From Methylacidimicrobium tartarophylax (GTDB lineage: Bacteria > Verrucomicrobiota > Verrucomicrobiia > Methylacidiphilales > Methylacidiphilaceae): a stretch of DNA of 64,000 bases. The stretch covers positions 1 through 64,000 of the forward strand of contig NZ_CABFVA020000114.1 in the NCBI RefSeq assembly GCF_902143375.2. Reading direction: 5' to 3'. Made by a program: the position numbers and the translations under genes. Below, in pieces: positions 42,901 through 53,112 of this stretch. The notes under the pieces are model-generated. The model ran no database searches, was not told where the DNA came from, and saw only the letters and a program-made list of their open reading frames with translations. The number at the start of each line of letters is the position of its first letter. The stretch's first letter is position 1.

Positions 42901-43961
42901 GGTTGGCCGGATCGGGGCGCACGCGATTCGGGGCTATCGGCCGGACGCTCGTTCCGCTCCTCGAGCTTGCGGAGGCGTCGCCAGAGATCGGGAAGCTGAA
43001 GATAAAGGGCTTCCAGCCGAAGGGTTTCGTTCGCGGGCCTTCCGTGGCGCCCGGAGAGCACCGCCCCGGCGGGAACGTCTTTGGTGATTCCCGATTGCGC
43101 GGTGACGATGGCTCCATCGCCGATATGGAGATGGCCCGCCAAGCCGACTTGGCCGGCCAGCGTGACATGCGAGCCCAGGGTTGTGCTGCCGGAAATTCCC
43201 GTTTGGGCGACGACCAGGCAGTGAGGACCGAGAATGACGTTGTGGGCGATCTGTACAAGATTGTCGATCTTGCAGCCTTCCTGGATCCAGGTTTTGCCAA
43301 ACCGTCCTCGATCGATCGTGGCGTTGGCTCCGATCTCCACCTCGTCGTCGATCTGGACCGTTCCGGTTTGCGGAATTTTCCGATGCCGGCCGTCGATGAA
43401 TTCGTAGCCGAACCCGTCGGAGCCGATCACCGCACCGGAATGGAGGATCACCCGATTGCCGATCGTGCATCGCTCCCGGACGACGACACGAGGAGAGAGG
43501 AAGCAGTCTTCTCCCAGGACCGTTTCGGCACCGATAAAAGAGCCGGCGCCAATGACGCTGCCCCTGCCGACGCGCGCTCCCGCCTCCACGATTGCCTGAG
43601 GGCCGACGTGTACTCCCTCCTGGAGAGCGGCCTCGGAAGAAACCACGGCTGTGGGATGGATGCCGGGCGAATAGAGAATCGGCCGAGGAGCGAAGAGAGC
43701 AGCCACTTGGGAAAAAGCCAGGGACGGCGAATCGACGCGAACGAGGGCGCAGGGAAATTCTCCGGAAAGCTCGCGATTCACCAGGAGAGCCGATGCCTTG
43801 GTCCGGCGCGCGGCCTTTTCGTAGCGGGGATTCGCGTAGAAGGAGATCTCTCCCGCTCCCGCGGATTCCAGGTCGGCGACTCCTCGAATAACGAGTTTTC
43901 CTTCCCCGTGAACCTCGCCGTTAATCAGATCGGCCAGTTCTCCCAGCAGGAAAGACGCCAC
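42897..43961 (-). CDS. lpxD: UDP-3-O-acylglucosamine N-acyltransferase
   Basis: 354 residues; third step of lipid A synthesis. N-terminal uridine-binding domain (GVADLESAGAGEISFY) followed by left-handed beta-helix hexapeptide repeats, including GADATIDRG-like VEIGANATIDRGRFG and the catalytic-His-like ILHSGAVIGSDGFGY region. In Skp-LpxD order downstream of bamA, as is common. Confidence 0.94.
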   Translation of the reverse strand: MASFLLGELADLINGEVHGEGKLVIRGVADLESAGAGEISFYANPRYEKAARRTKASALLVNRELSGEFPCALVRVDSPSLAFSQVAALFAPRPILYSPGIHPTAVVSSEAALQEGVHVGPQAIVEAGARVGRGSVIGAGSFIGAETVLGEDCFLSPRVVVRERCTIGNRVILHSGAVIGSDGFGYEFIDGRHRKIPQTGTVQIDDEVEIGANATIDRGRFGKTWIQEGCKIDNLVQIAHNVILGPHCLVVAQTGISGSTTLGSHVTLAGQVGLAGHLHIGDGAIVTAQSGITKDVPAGAVLSGRHGRPANETLRLEALYLQLPDLWRRLRKLEERNERPADSPESRAPRSGQP

Positions 43962-43973
43962 TCGCAGCCTCGG

Positions 43974-44570
43974 TCATGGATTGGCGGAGGCCGCCTTGGG
44001 TGCCGCTCCCTTGGTCGCATTGATCGCGCGAACCACTTCCTCGGTGATGTCGGGAAGGTCCTGTGTATACAGGAGGATGGGCGTACCGGTCATGCTTCGG
44101 CCGGTCTTATCGATCACCATGGTGTACTTGCCTTTGGCTCCTGCTTCGAGGACAAACTTGGTGATCTCGTCGATGAGGCCTTGGCGCATGCGCTGCGAAC
44201 GCTCTTCGAGCTCGCGGCCTCGGGTCGACCGGAACTCCTGGATCGCACGCTGCAGGTTCTGTACCTCTTGGACCTTGGTCTGAAAGGCCTTCAACCTTTC
44301 CTGGCGCGCTCCTTCGGAAAGAGTCTTGTCCTGGGCGCCGTCTTGAAGCTTCTGCGCCTCTTCCGCAAGCTTCCGGTAATCGTTGGTTCTTTCCTGGTCT
44401 TCTTTCTTGAACGTGGCGACCCGGGCTTGGAGTTCCGCCTCCGCGTCCTTGGTCTTGTAGTACTCGCTAAACGCCTTTTGGAAGTCGAAGGTGGCGATTT
44501 TGAGTTGTTGCGCACCGGCGAGCGATGCGGAAAGAAAGAGAGCCGATAATAAGAGCAATCCTGATTTCAT
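43974..44570 (-). CDS. skp: Skp/OmpH-family periplasmic chaperone
   Basis: 198 residues: signal peptide (cleavage after LAGA, near residue 20), then a long coiled-coil hairpin (EAELQARVATFKKEDQER ... QRMRQGLIDEITKFV) ending in a small beta core (KYTMVIDKTG). Holds unfolded outer membrane proteins for BamA, whose gene lies 19 bp upstream. ATG 44570 chosen; the frame opens slightly earlier. Confidence 0.88.
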   Translation of the reverse strand: MKSGLLLLSALFLSASLAGAQQLKIATFDFQKAFSEYYKTKDAEAELQARVATFKKEDQERTNDYRKLAEEAQKLQDGAQDKTLSEGARQERLKAFQTKVQEVQNLQRAIQEFRSTRGRELEERSQRMRQGLIDEITKFVLEAGAKGKYTMVIDKTGRSMTGTPILLYTQDLPDITEEVVRAINATKGAAPKAASANP

Positions 44571-44589
44571 GTCGCGTTCTGCAAGGTAG

Positions 44590-47355
44590 TTAAAAGGAGT
44601 AACCAACGTCAAAGTAAAATCGTCCCGTCCGGTTGAGCCAGGACGTGGTGATGTAGGGAATGCCGTAGTCGAGGCGCAGCGGTCCGATCGGCAGGTAGAG
44701 GCGCAGGCCGATTCCGGCGTCGGCGACGATCTGGATTCCTTCGCCGGCCGTCGTGAACGGGACGTTGACCGAAGGATTGGGGCCGATCAGCGAACCAGCG
44801 TTGAAGCCGATGTCGGTGAAAGTCGCCAACCGAACGCGGTCGACCAGGGGAAACGTGAGCTCGAGGTTGGTGAAGGCCATCGTCTGACCGCCGGTCGGGA
44901 AATCCTCCGGAAGGTAGTTGGGGCCGACCAGCGCATAATCAAACCCGCGAAGGCTCCGAGGGCCGCCGAGGAAGTAGCTGTCGTAAAGCGGGACGAAGCT
45001 GCTGCTGCCGTAGTTCTGCACAAAGCCGGCGTTGAGATGCGACCAGAAAATGATGTCCCACGGAAGGTTCTCATAATGCGAGACGTTGATCTGCATCTTG
45101 TAGATGTCGGTTTGTCCCAGGAGAGGTCCTCCGGCTCCCAGGATGTTGAAGTCGACCAGGGTTCCATGCCGGGTGATCGTCACGCTGTCCCTGCCGTCGT
45201 AGATGAGGTCGAGCGAAACGTCGCTCTGGGTGCGCGAACCGTGATTTTCGGCATAGACGCTGACCTGCTCGATCTGGGGCAGCATGCCCCAGAGGGTGTA
45301 GTCCGTCAGGTCGTAGCGGGTCGTGAGCATCAGCCATTGGTTCAGTCGCTTCGCCGCCCGCAGGTCGAAGCCCATGTTGGTCATGTTGAAGCCCTGGTAG
45401 TATTGCATGTAGCTGTACTGGTTGAAGAAGAGGTCTGCGCCGACGGCGATCGGCTTGTCCATGAACCAGGGCTCGGTAAACGACATGAGAAAGGTTTCCA
45501 TGAAGATACCCAGCTGCGCGCGGACTCGGAACTTCTGTCCGGCTCCCGTGAAGGAAGGCGGATTGGCGATGTCAAAATTGCCCTGGTTGACCTCGACGAA
45601 CCCCATAAGGCTTTCAATCGTGCTGTAGCCGAGCCCGAAACTGAGATTGCCGGTATGCTTTTCCTGGAGGTTGATCACCATGTTCTTCCGGTTGGGCACA
45701 TTGGTGTCTTGCGGGTTGATCTCCACCTTCTCGAAATATCCTAGGTTTTCGAGCCTCTTGCGGCTCGCATCGACCTTGACGCTGTTGTAGACATCGCCCG
45801 GCTGAACCGCGAGCTCGCGCCGAATGATCTTATCCTTGGTGACCGTGTTACCCTGGATGACGATCTTATCCACATACGCCTGGCTCCCCTCGGCAATCTT
45901 GAAGAGCAGGTCGATCTTCCCGTTTTCCACATTGGGCAGACGCTCCGGCCGGATCTCCGTGTCGATGTATCCGCGCTGACCGTAATAGTCGCGCAGGTCC
46001 TTGAGGTCATCGTCGAGCCCTTTCGGAGAAAAGACGGAGCCTTCCGTCATCTTGATCGAAGAGAGAATGTCCGCATTGGAGTAGACCTGATTTCCGGAGA
46101 GTTGAATCGTGCCGACGTGATATTGAACCCCTTCGTGGATGGCGATGGTGATGGTGGTCTGGTCCTTGGTGGGATGCTCGATCTTGATGTCTCGGATGCT
46201 CATGTCGATGTAGCCGTGATTCTGGTAGAATTCCTTAAGCTTCCGTAAATCTTCCTGAAACTGCTCCTCTTTCATCAGCCCGGATTTATTGAAAAAGGAG
46301 AGGAGATTTTTTTTCTTGGTCTTGAACTGTTTCTGCAGCTCCTTGGCGGGAAAGCTGGTGTTACCCGTGAAGTTCATCAAGGTGATGAACCGCTTTTCCC
46401 CTTCCGTGATCAGCACGGTGACGACAGCGCGACCGAACTCCTCGTTTACGTCGATCTTGTAGTTGACTTGTGCGTCGCCGAATCCGTGATTCTGGTAGTA
46501 TTCCTTGATCTTTTCCGCGTCGGCGGAAATCTGGAATTCGCTCAAGGGATCACCGACCTTGGCTTTCATCTGGTGCTTGATCGTCTCGGTCTTCACCCCT
46601 TCTCCTCCCTTGATCACGATCTCCTTGATCAACGGTTTAGGCTGAACGACGACGAGCACCTTGACACCGTCTCCCATCGGTTCGCTCGTAATGCGCAAGT
46701 TGGTGAAGAGGCCGGTTGCGTACAGGTTGCGCACATCTTCTTCCACGGTGGTCGCGACATAGGGCTGCCCGACCGTGGTATGCATGTTGGAGAGGATCAT
46801 GCTCCGGTTGACCGACTTGGGTCCCACGTAGACGACTTCGATCTCTTTCACGGACGGTCCGGTCGCCTGCGCACCCGATGCGCTCGGCGGAGCGATCATT
46901 TTCTTCGGTCGCTCTTTTGGAGCCGGCGGGGCAACGGGAGGCTGCTCTTCAGCGGGTGGGACCGGCTGAGCGACCGGCGGAGAGGGTTCTTCGGCAGGCG
47001 GAGGAGGCGGAGTGAGTCGGGGAGCAGTCGGAACGACGGGCTCAGTGGACTGGGGCTCGGAGAGCGTCGGAGTAGCTGCCGGGCTTTCTCCCGGCGGAGA
47101 GAGGGTTGACGTCGGAGGTTGGTCCAAAAGCGCCGGGGGATTTTGAGGAAGGTTTTCTAGCGGAAGCAGGGATTGGCTGCCCGCGGGTGCTCCCCCTTGG
47201 GAAGCCGCAGGAGTCGTCTCGCCGCCATCCGAGGAAGAGGCCGCTGGATGAGCTTCCTGGCCCCAAGAGCAAAACGTAAAAATAAGGACCAGGGAAGCAA
47301 ACAGGGATGACCCACCGCGTAGCCACCGAGGCGGGAGCTCTCTTGTTCGCTTCAC
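44590..47355 (-). CDS. bamA: Outer membrane assembly factor BamA with Pro-rich N-terminal extension
   Basis: 921 residues, longer than the usual ~800. Signal peptide about 14-33, then a low-complexity Pro/Ser/Ala/Glu segment (about 35-165), five POTRA domains (from KEIEVVYVGPK near 170 to about 520) and a C-terminal 16-strand barrel with TDIGFNAGSLIG and VRGF-like SLRGFDYALVG, ending in Phe (YFDVGYSF). Inserts beta-barrel proteins into the outer membrane. Confidence 0.95.
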   Translation of the reverse strand: MKRTRELPPRWLRGGSSLFASLVLIFTFCSWGQEAHPAASSSDGGETTPAASQGGAPAGSQSLLPLENLPQNPPALLDQPPTSTLSPPGESPAATPTLSEPQSTEPVVPTAPRLTPPPPPAEEPSPPVAQPVPPAEEQPPVAPPAPKERPKKMIAPPSASGAQATGPSVKEIEVVYVGPKSVNRSMILSNMHTTVGQPYVATTVEEDVRNLYATGLFTNLRITSEPMGDGVKVLVVVQPKPLIKEIVIKGGEGVKTETIKHQMKAKVGDPLSEFQISADAEKIKEYYQNHGFGDAQVNYKIDVNEEFGRAVVTVLITEGEKRFITLMNFTGNTSFPAKELQKQFKTKKKNLLSFFNKSGLMKEEQFQEDLRKLKEFYQNHGYIDMSIRDIKIEHPTKDQTTITIAIHEGVQYHVGTIQLSGNQVYSNADILSSIKMTEGSVFSPKGLDDDLKDLRDYYGQRGYIDTEIRPERLPNVENGKIDLLFKIAEGSQAYVDKIVIQGNTVTKDKIIRRELAVQPGDVYNSVKVDASRKRLENLGYFEKVEINPQDTNVPNRKNMVINLQEKHTGNLSFGLGYSTIESLMGFVEVNQGNFDIANPPSFTGAGQKFRVRAQLGIFMETFLMSFTEPWFMDKPIAVGADLFFNQYSYMQYYQGFNMTNMGFDLRAAKRLNQWLMLTTRYDLTDYTLWGMLPQIEQVSVYAENHGSRTQSDVSLDLIYDGRDSVTITRHGTLVDFNILGAGGPLLGQTDIYKMQINVSHYENLPWDIIFWSHLNAGFVQNYGSSSFVPLYDSYFLGGPRSLRGFDYALVGPNYLPEDFPTGGQTMAFTNLELTFPLVDRVRLATFTDIGFNAGSLIGPNPSVNVPFTTAGEGIQIVADAGIGLRLYLPIGPLRLDYGIPYITTSWLNRTGRFYFDVGYSF

Positions 47356-47419
47356 GCGCTCGTGCCGTTTGGCCGGAGGGAATCCTCTTCCTCGTCTCCT
47401 TTTTCCCAGGCATTAGGGA

Positions 47420-47998
47420 TTACACGGAGGTGTCGGAGGAGGAAGCCTCTGCCTCCGATGCGGCGGAATGCTTGGTTTTCTTCGAAGCCGGCCTTTTGCG
47501 CGCCTCACCCTTTGTCTTCGTCTCCTTCCCTTTGGCTTTTTCTGCGGGAGGAACGAGCTCGACATGCAACTGGGCGGTCACATAGGGATGAATGTCTACC
47601 TCAAGGCTGTAGATCCGCAGTTCTTTGAGCGGCCGATCCATGTGGATCTTCTTCCGATCGATCTCGAGCCCTTCCTCCTTCAGGCGATCGGCGACGTTCT
47701 GGGCCGTGACGGCGCCGAAGACCTTCTCTTGCTCCTCGGAGCCCGAGGCCAGAGTGAAGAGCAGTTTGAGCTTTTGCAAGCGGGAGGCGAGCTCCTGGGC
47801 GGTCTGGAACTCGGCCGCCTCTCTCTCAGCGCGCCGCTTGCGCAAGAGTTCGATATGGCGCTTGCTCGCCATGGTCGCAACGGTCGCCATCCGCTTGGGC
47901 AGTAAAAAGTTGCGGGCATAGCCGCTTTTTACCTTCACCAAGTCCCCTTCCGCTCCCAACTTGTCGATTTTCGTGTGCAGAAGCACTTCTACCAGCAT
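47420..47998 (-). CDS. rplI: 50S ribosomal protein L9
   Basis: 192 residues against a usual ~150. N-terminal rRNA-binding domain VEVLLHTKIDKLGAEGDLV and GYARNFLLPKRMA, then the long helix and a C-terminal domain; a lysine/serine-rich tail of about 40 residues is extra. rpsR, normally just upstream, is absent from this cluster. Confidence 0.95.
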   Translation of the reverse strand: MLVEVLLHTKIDKLGAEGDLVKVKSGYARNFLLPKRMATVATMASKRHIELLRKRRAEREAAEFQTAQELASRLQKLKLLFTLASGSEEQEKVFGAVTAQNVADRLKEEGLEIDRKKIHMDRPLKELRIYSLEVDIHPYVTAQLHVELVPPAEKAKGKETKTKGEARKRPASKKTKHSAASEAEASSSDTSV

Positions 47999-48112
47999 TG
48001 CTTGTTTCTCCCTTGATTGATTCTCAGATTGGTCTTCGCGGCGGCCGTCTATTCTCTTTTCCCGAAGATCGTTTTTCGAGCGGTCCCAGAAGCGTGGTGA
48101 AAAAAGCCGGGT

Positions 48113-48556
48113 TTAAAAAGGAACTTCGTCCGTCCCGCCGCCGCTCCCCTCGGTGGGAACGGAGGGTTCTCCGCCCTCACGATGTCGTCCCTGTTCTTCT
48201 CCGGACGGAGGGTTCTCCGCCGACCTGCCCCGGGCCAGAAATTGAATTCGTTCCGCACGGACGCGGAGTCGGCTTCTCTTCTCTCCCTCTCGGGTTTCCC
48301 ACTGCTCGAATTGGAGCCTGCCTTCGACGAAGATCGGTGACCCACGGTGGAGAAACTCCTTGGAGGTTTCCGCCTGACGTCCCCAGGCAACGATGTCGAC
48401 GAAGCAGGTCTCTTCTTTCACCTGTCCGTCTTGCCCTCGGACGGAAGTATTGACGGCCACGGAGAGATCGCCGACTGCGGTCCCCTTGGGGGTATAGCGC
48501 ACCTCTGGATCCCGGGTCAAATTGCCGATCAGAAAGACGCGATTGAGGTCAGCCAC
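48113..48556 (-). CDS. ssb: Single-stranded DNA-binding protein
   Basis: 147 residues. OB fold start LNRVFLIGNLTRDPEVRYTP, FVDIVAWGRQAE, a Gly/Ser/Glu-rich linker and the acidic tip DEVPF that docks partner proteins. Lies 15 bp after rpsF, the classical rpsF-ssb pair. The 114-bp gap to rplI contains no gene. Confidence 0.95.
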   Translation of the reverse strand: MADLNRVFLIGNLTRDPEVRYTPKGTAVGDLSVAVNTSVRGQDGQVKEETCFVDIVAWGRQAETSKEFLHRGSPIFVEGRLQFEQWETREGEKRSRLRVRAERIQFLARGRSAENPPSGEEQGRHREGGEPSVPTEGSGGGTDEVPF

Positions 48557-48571
48557 GGAAGGATCCTCAGT

Positions 48572-48889
48572 TTACGCCGGGGAGCCTGCCGGCTCGGGCG
48601 CATGCTTTTTCCGAAGGTAGAATTGTCGAAGCAGGAAGGGATGGGCCTTCTGCCCTTCCGCGAGCGCCACGATGCGGCTCGGCTCCAACGAAAAGATCAA
48701 GTTGACGTAGTAGCCCGAGTCGATTCGTTCAGCCACTCGCTCGAAGCGTCGTCGGTCCATTTTCTGGCAGCCGAGCAACTCTCCCCCTTCGGCCTGAATC
48801 GTCGACTCGAGTTCCTCGATGGCCTCCTTCACGTTTTCATCCTTCCCCTGAACATTTAAGATGTACAATCCGTCGTAAATTGCTTTCAT
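48572..48889 (-). CDS. rpsF: 30S ribosomal protein S6
   Basis: 105 residues. YDGLYILNVQ start, middle YYVNLIFSLEPSRI near 60 and FYLRKK near the end fit S6. In most bacteria S6 pairs with S18 (rpsR), which is not in this cluster. Confidence 0.9.
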   Translation of the reverse strand: MKAIYDGLYILNVQGKDENVKEAIEELESTIQAEGGELLGCQKMDRRRFERVAERIDSGYYVNLIFSLEPSRIVALAEGQKAHPFLLRQFYLRKKHAPEPAGSPA

Positions 48890-48928
48890 GGTCGATCTAT
48901 CGTCTATCTGCGAAGACGTTCTGGTTGA

Positions 48929-49483
48929 TTATGCGTTGAACCGGTTCATCGCTACCGCAATGCCGAACTCCTGACAACATTCAAATGCATCGGCAGCCCG
49001 CTCGATCATGGCTTTGAGAGCGGGTAATTCGTCGTCGCGGAAACGGGCGAGGACAAAATCCGCCAAGGCGACTCCCCGGGGCAAAGGACCAATGCCGCAC
49101 CGGAGCCTTCCGAAAGCGTCCGTACCGATCGCGGAAGCAATGGAAAGCAGCCCCCGGTGGCCTCCGGGCGATCCCTCTGGACGCAGGCGAAGCTTGTCGA
49201 GCGGGAGGGCGATGTCGTCGACGATCACAAGGATATCCTCGGGTTTTTTTCTTAACCTTTGTAAGAACTTACGCACGACCATCCCACTTTCGTTCATATA
49301 AGAGAGCGGAAAGATGAAGAGCGCTTGCTTGCTTTCCGCAACGTAGGCCGGCCCCCAACGCTCCGGACGCCAGGAGAGCTTCTGGCGCCGGGCGACGGTT
49401 TCCAAGACCATCCGGCCGACGTTGTGTCGCGTGCCGCCGTACTCTGGTCCGGGGTTGCCCAATCCGAAGATCAGGGAAAACAC
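48929..49483 (-). CDS. pth: Peptidyl-tRNA hydrolase
   Basis: 184 residues. FGLGNPGPEYGGTRHNVGRM carries the catalytic His, and PLSYMNESG near 59, VIVDDIALP near 87 and GSPGGHRGLLSI near 103 complete the family pattern. Located between rplY and rpsF, the common rplY-pth neighbourhood. Confidence 0.95.
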   Translation of the reverse strand: MFSLIFGLGNPGPEYGGTRHNVGRMVLETVARRQKLSWRPERWGPAYVAESKQALFIFPLSYMNESGMVVRKFLQRLRKKPEDILVIVDDIALPLDKLRLRPEGSPGGHRGLLSIASAIGTDAFGRLRCGIGPLPRGVALADFVLARFRDDELPALKAMIERAADAFECCQEFGIAVAMNRFNA

Positions 49484-49585
49484 CTTCTCGCGTTCTCGGT
49501 TGAGCGACGAGCCTGAGGACGGACCAGCGGCTTTGTCATAAGCCTTCGGCTCGGGCCTCCGCGGTTCCCGTCCTCTTGGATGAGG

Positions 49586-50239
49586 CTATTCCTTGGATTC
49601 CTCTTCGGCTTCCTTTCGCGCTCGCACCAGTTCGGGCTCTTTGGCTTCCTGCACCGTTGGAGTCTCTTCGGTTTGCGGAGCGGTAATCGTGAAGAGCACT
49701 TGATCTTTCGGATTGAGAACTTCGACCCCGGCCGGAGGGGCGACGTCGCCGACATGGATCGACTCCCCAACGCCGAGCGCCTCGACGTCGACCAGGATTG
49801 ACTCGGGAAGATCGTGCGGCAAGCAGCTAATGCGCAGATGGCGGAGCGGAACCTGAAGCAACCCTCCGCCGGTACGAACCCCGACCGGGTCCCCAACCGG
49901 GTGCACTTCGACTTCCGTATGGATCTTCTCGTCGGCGGAAAGCTCGTGAAGATCAACATGCAAGATGCGATCGGTCAGAGGATGCTGCTGAACGGCTTGT
50001 AAAAAAGCGAGTTTCTGCTGGGAGGGCTCTGTGCCCTCGACAAGGAGATCGATCAAAACCTTTTCGGTTTCTCTCCCCTGGAAAGCCTCTACGAACTCCA
50101 TGGCACCGATCTCCAGTGCCAGATGGCCTTTTCTGCCGTAGAGCACCGCGGGAATTCTTCCTTCCGCCCGTAGACGGCGCACTCGGTGTCTTCCTACTGC
50201 CGAGCGCTGTTGAGCCTTGAGCGATACTGTACGCGCCAT
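49586..50239 (-). CDS. rplY: 50S ribosomal protein L25 (general stress protein Ctc type)
   Basis: 217 residues from ATG 50239 (MARTVSLKAQQR). N-terminal 5S rRNA-binding domain (RLRAEGRIPAVLYGRKG) and the C-terminal TL5/Ctc domain with HVDLHELSADEKI and VHPVGDPVGVRTGGGLL, then an acidic tail. First gene of the minus-strand ribosomal run; divergent from kdpD across 171 bp. Confidence 0.93.
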   Translation of the reverse strand: MARTVSLKAQQRSAVGRHRVRRLRAEGRIPAVLYGRKGHLALEIGAMEFVEAFQGRETEKVLIDLLVEGTEPSQQKLAFLQAVQQHPLTDRILHVDLHELSADEKIHTEVEVHPVGDPVGVRTGGGLLQVPLRHLRISCLPHDLPESILVDVEALGVGESIHVGDVAPPAGVEVLNPKDQVLFTITAPQTEETPTVQEAKEPELVRARKEAEEESKE

Positions 50240-50410
50240 ACCTGAACCTCCGAATCGGTTGGAAAAAGGAGCGATTAACACAAAGACCTAGGCTGTGCAC
50301 GACAATTCTCCTTTTTTCCGCTCGCGATGGAGGCTCCGGCGCGAGGCGGAGGAGCGCCGCTCCTCGTTTTGTTGGAAGGGGGCAGGGGGGGATGCTACTC
50401 TTCTCCGCGC

Positions 50411-53107
50411 ATGCCCGCTCAGTCAGACGAGCGTCCGAATCCGGACTCCCTATTGGCCGTCATCTCGAAGGAAGAGGCGGAGAAGCGCCGGGGGAATCTC
50501 AAAATCTTCTTGGGAATGTGCCCAGGGGTCGGAAAGACCTTCACGATGCTTCAGGCCGCCCGCGTGGAACAGGCGAATGGGCGCGATGTCGTGATTGGCT
50601 ACGTCGAAACTCACGGACGCAAGGAGACGGAAGCCTTGGTCGAGGGGCTTGCGAAAATTCCCAGGCGCTTGGTGGAGTATCGAGGGCTTCGGTTGGAGGA
50701 GATGGATCTCGATGCGCTTCTCGAACGCCGGCCGCATCTGGCCGTCGTCGACGAACTGGCGCACAGCAACGCTCCCGGCAGCCGCCATCCGAAGCGCTAC
50801 CAGGATGTCGAAGAGTTGCTGGAGGCGGGAATCGATGTCTTTACGACGCTCAATGTGCAGCACATCGAGAGCCGAACGGACACCGTCCAACAGATCACCG
50901 GCGCTCCCGTGCAAGAGACCGTGCCGGATCGGTTCGTCGATCTGGCGGAAATCGAGGTGATCGACCTCTCGGCGGAGGATCTGCTCAAGCGGCTTTCGGA
51001 GGGAAAGGTCTATATTCCGGACCGGGCGCGGGCCGCCGCGCTCCATTTTTTCCGGGAAGGAAACCTGCGGGCTCTGCGCGAGATCGTCCTGCGGCTGGCG
51101 GCCGAAAAGGCGGGCAAGGATGTGCACGAGTACATGCAGCTCATGCATGTCTTGGGACCATGGAAGACCGGTCATCGACTGATGGTTGCCGTGAGTGCAA
51201 GCCCATTTTCCGAGCCGCTGATCCGGTGGACCCGGCGGCTGGCCGACAGCCTGGGCTGCCCCTGGGTCGCTGCTTACGTGGAATCGATTCATCCGCTCTC
51301 CACCGAGGAAGAAGCGCGACTGGGGCATCACCTCGATCTGGTTCGCCGTCTGGGAGGGGAGGTCGCCACGGCGACCGACGACGACCTAGTGTGCGGGCTC
51401 GTTCGGGTCGCCCGGCAGCATAATGTGACCCAGATCGTTTTCGGTAAACCCGGAGGCAGGGGTCTCCTCAACAGGCTTCGAAGCCATTCCTTACTCGACC
51501 GCCTGGCTCGAGAGAGTGGGGAGATTGATCTCCATATCGTTCGAGTGGAGGGAGAAGCGAAGCCTGCGCGCTCCCCGAATCGATGGCATCTGGTAGAGTC
51601 TCCCGGCTCCTCGTACGGAGTGACCGCCGCCGTCGTCTTCGGCTTGAGCTTTCTCAATCTCGCCCTTCACCATTGGCTCGGCAGCCGGTCGATCGGGCTG
51701 ATCTACTTGCTCGCAATCGTCCTCTTGGCGCTCTTCGTCGGAAGGGGGCCGGTCCTCTTTGCGGCCTTCTTGAGCGCGGTGCTCTGGGATTTCTTCTTCC
51801 TCTCTCCGCGTTTCACCCTGGGCGTATTCGGGTTCGACAACGGGATCATGGTGGGCACCTACCTGGTGGTTGCTCTGGTTCTCGGGCAGTTCATTGCCCG
51901 CGCCCGAGCGCAGGAAAAGGCCGAACGGCGGCGGGAGCAGAGGGTGACCGCCCTGTATCTCCTCACGCAGGAACTCTCGTCGGCGACGGTTATGGATGAC
52001 ATTGTCTCCCGGGTCGTGGAGCATGTCGGCAGGACGTTTCATGCGGAGGTCGCTTTCTTTTTGGCGAATCCGATGGAGAAGGGGCTCTATTCGGTGCCGC
52101 ACTGGGCGAGCAGCTTTCGGGTGAGCGAACGCGAGGTGGCTGTCGCCAGATGGGCGTTCGAAAACGTGCGGCCCTCGGGCCGATTCACCGACAATCTCCC
52201 CCTTTCGCAAGGACACTACATCCCGTTGGTCAGCTCGGGCAACGCGGTCGGGGTGCTGGGAGTGCGATTTTTGGAAGAAAAGACCCTTACCTTCGATCAG
52301 AAGACGCTCTTGCAGGCTTGCGCCAATCAGATCGCGCTGGTGGTGGATCGCCAAAATCTCTGCGAAGTGGCCGAGCATTCCCGGCTGGCAGCCGAGTCGG
52401 AGCGTCTGAGTCAAACCCTTCTCAATTCGATCTCACACGAGATGCGCACGCCACTGGCGGTCATCACGGCAGCGGTCTCGAGCCTCCCGGCGGAATCCCG
52501 CAGGAAACTCGGCTCGGAGGAGGTCTACTTGGAGGAGATCGCTTCGGCTTCGACTCGAATGAACCGGCTGGTCGAAAATCTGCTGGATATGGCTCGGCTT
52601 AGCTCCGGCCATTTCAAGCTCAAAAAAGAGTGGTGCGATGGAAAGGACCTGGTGAATGCGACGCTTCGCGACACCGAGAAAGAGCTGAAAGGGCGTGAAG
52701 TCGAAGTCCGCGTTTCGAGCGATCTTCCACTGGTTCGCATCGATTTCCCACTCGTGCAGCAGGCGCTCACGAATCTCTTGCTCAATGCCGCCATGCATAC
52801 GCCGCCGGCCACTCCCGTGGCGTTGACGGTCGAGGAGGACCGATCCCGGCAAGAGATGGTCGTCCGCGTCTCCGACCGTGGACCGGGGCTCGGACCCGAT
52901 GGCGGGAGCCATCTTTTCGATAAGTTCTACCGTGGGAGTGGAGCTCCTCCGGGAGGAACGGGATTGGGTCTTTCGATCGTCAAAGGAGTGGTCGAGGCTC
53001 ACGGCGGGCGGGTCGAAGCGGCGAATCGGCCGGGAGGAGGGGCGGTGTTTTCCCTCTTCTTTCCCCTGGAGCGCGTTCCGGAAGCGGCGGCATCGACAAA
53101 AGGATAG
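50411..53107 (+). CDS. kdpD: KdpD osmosensitive K+ sensor histidine kinase
   Basis: 898 residues from ATG 50411, the KdpD length. Walker-type GMCPGVGKT at 35-43, the KdpD domain ([28 protein letters not shown]), a USP-like domain about 255-370, four membrane helices (about 402-498), a GAF-like domain (530-645), phosphoacceptor His near 675 in SHEMRTPL, and a HATPase with [12 protein letters not shown]. Followed 5 bp later by kdpE. The kdpFABC pump genes are not in the window. Confidence 0.95.
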   Translation: MPAQSDERPNPDSLLAVISKEEAEKRRGNLKIFLGMCPGVGKTFTMLQAARVEQANGRDVVIGYVETHGRKETEALVEGLAKIPRRLVEYRGLRLEEMDLDALLERRPHLAVVDELAHSNAPGSRHPKRYQDVEELLEAGIDVFTTLNVQHIESRTDTVQQITGAPVQETVPDRFVDLAEIEVIDLSAEDLLKRLSEGKVYIPDRARAAALHFFREGNLRALREIVLRLAAEKAGKDVHEYMQLMHVLGPWKTGHRLMVAVSASPFSEPLIRWTRRLADSLGCPWVAAYVESIHPLSTEEEARLGHHLDLVRRLGGEVATATDDDLVCGLVRVARQHNVTQIVFGKPGGRGLLNRLRSHSLLDRLARESGEIDLHIVRVEGEAKPARSPNRWHLVESPGSSYGVTAAVVFGLSFLNLALHHWLGSRSIGLIYLLAIVLLALFVGRGPVLFAAFLSAVLWDFFFLSPRFTLGVFGFDNGIMVGTYLVVALVLGQFIARARAQEKAERRREQRVTALYLLTQELSSATVMDDIVSRVVEHVGRTFHAEVAFFLANPMEKGLYSVPHWASSFRVSEREVAVARWAFENVRPSGRFTDNLPLSQGHYIPLVSSGNAVGVLGVRFLEEKTLTFDQKTLLQACANQIALVVDRQNLCEVAEHSRLAAESERLSQTLLNSISHEMRTPLAVITAAVSSLPAESRRKLGSEEVYLEEIASASTRMNRLVENLLDMARLSSGHFKLKKEWCDGKDLVNATLRDTEKELKGREVEVRVSSDLPLVRIDFPLVQQALTNLLLNAAMHTPPATPVALTVEEDRSRQEMVVRVSDRGPGLGPDGGSHLFDKFYRGSGAPPGGTGLGLSIVKGVVEAHGGRVEAANRPGGGAVFSLFFPLERVPEAAASTKG

Positions 53108-53112
53108 TCAAA

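Noticed and set aside
42903-44549. 548-codon plus-strand frame opposite lpxD and skp.
   Set aside because: lpxD hexapeptide repeats and the skp coiled coil are unambiguous on the minus strand.
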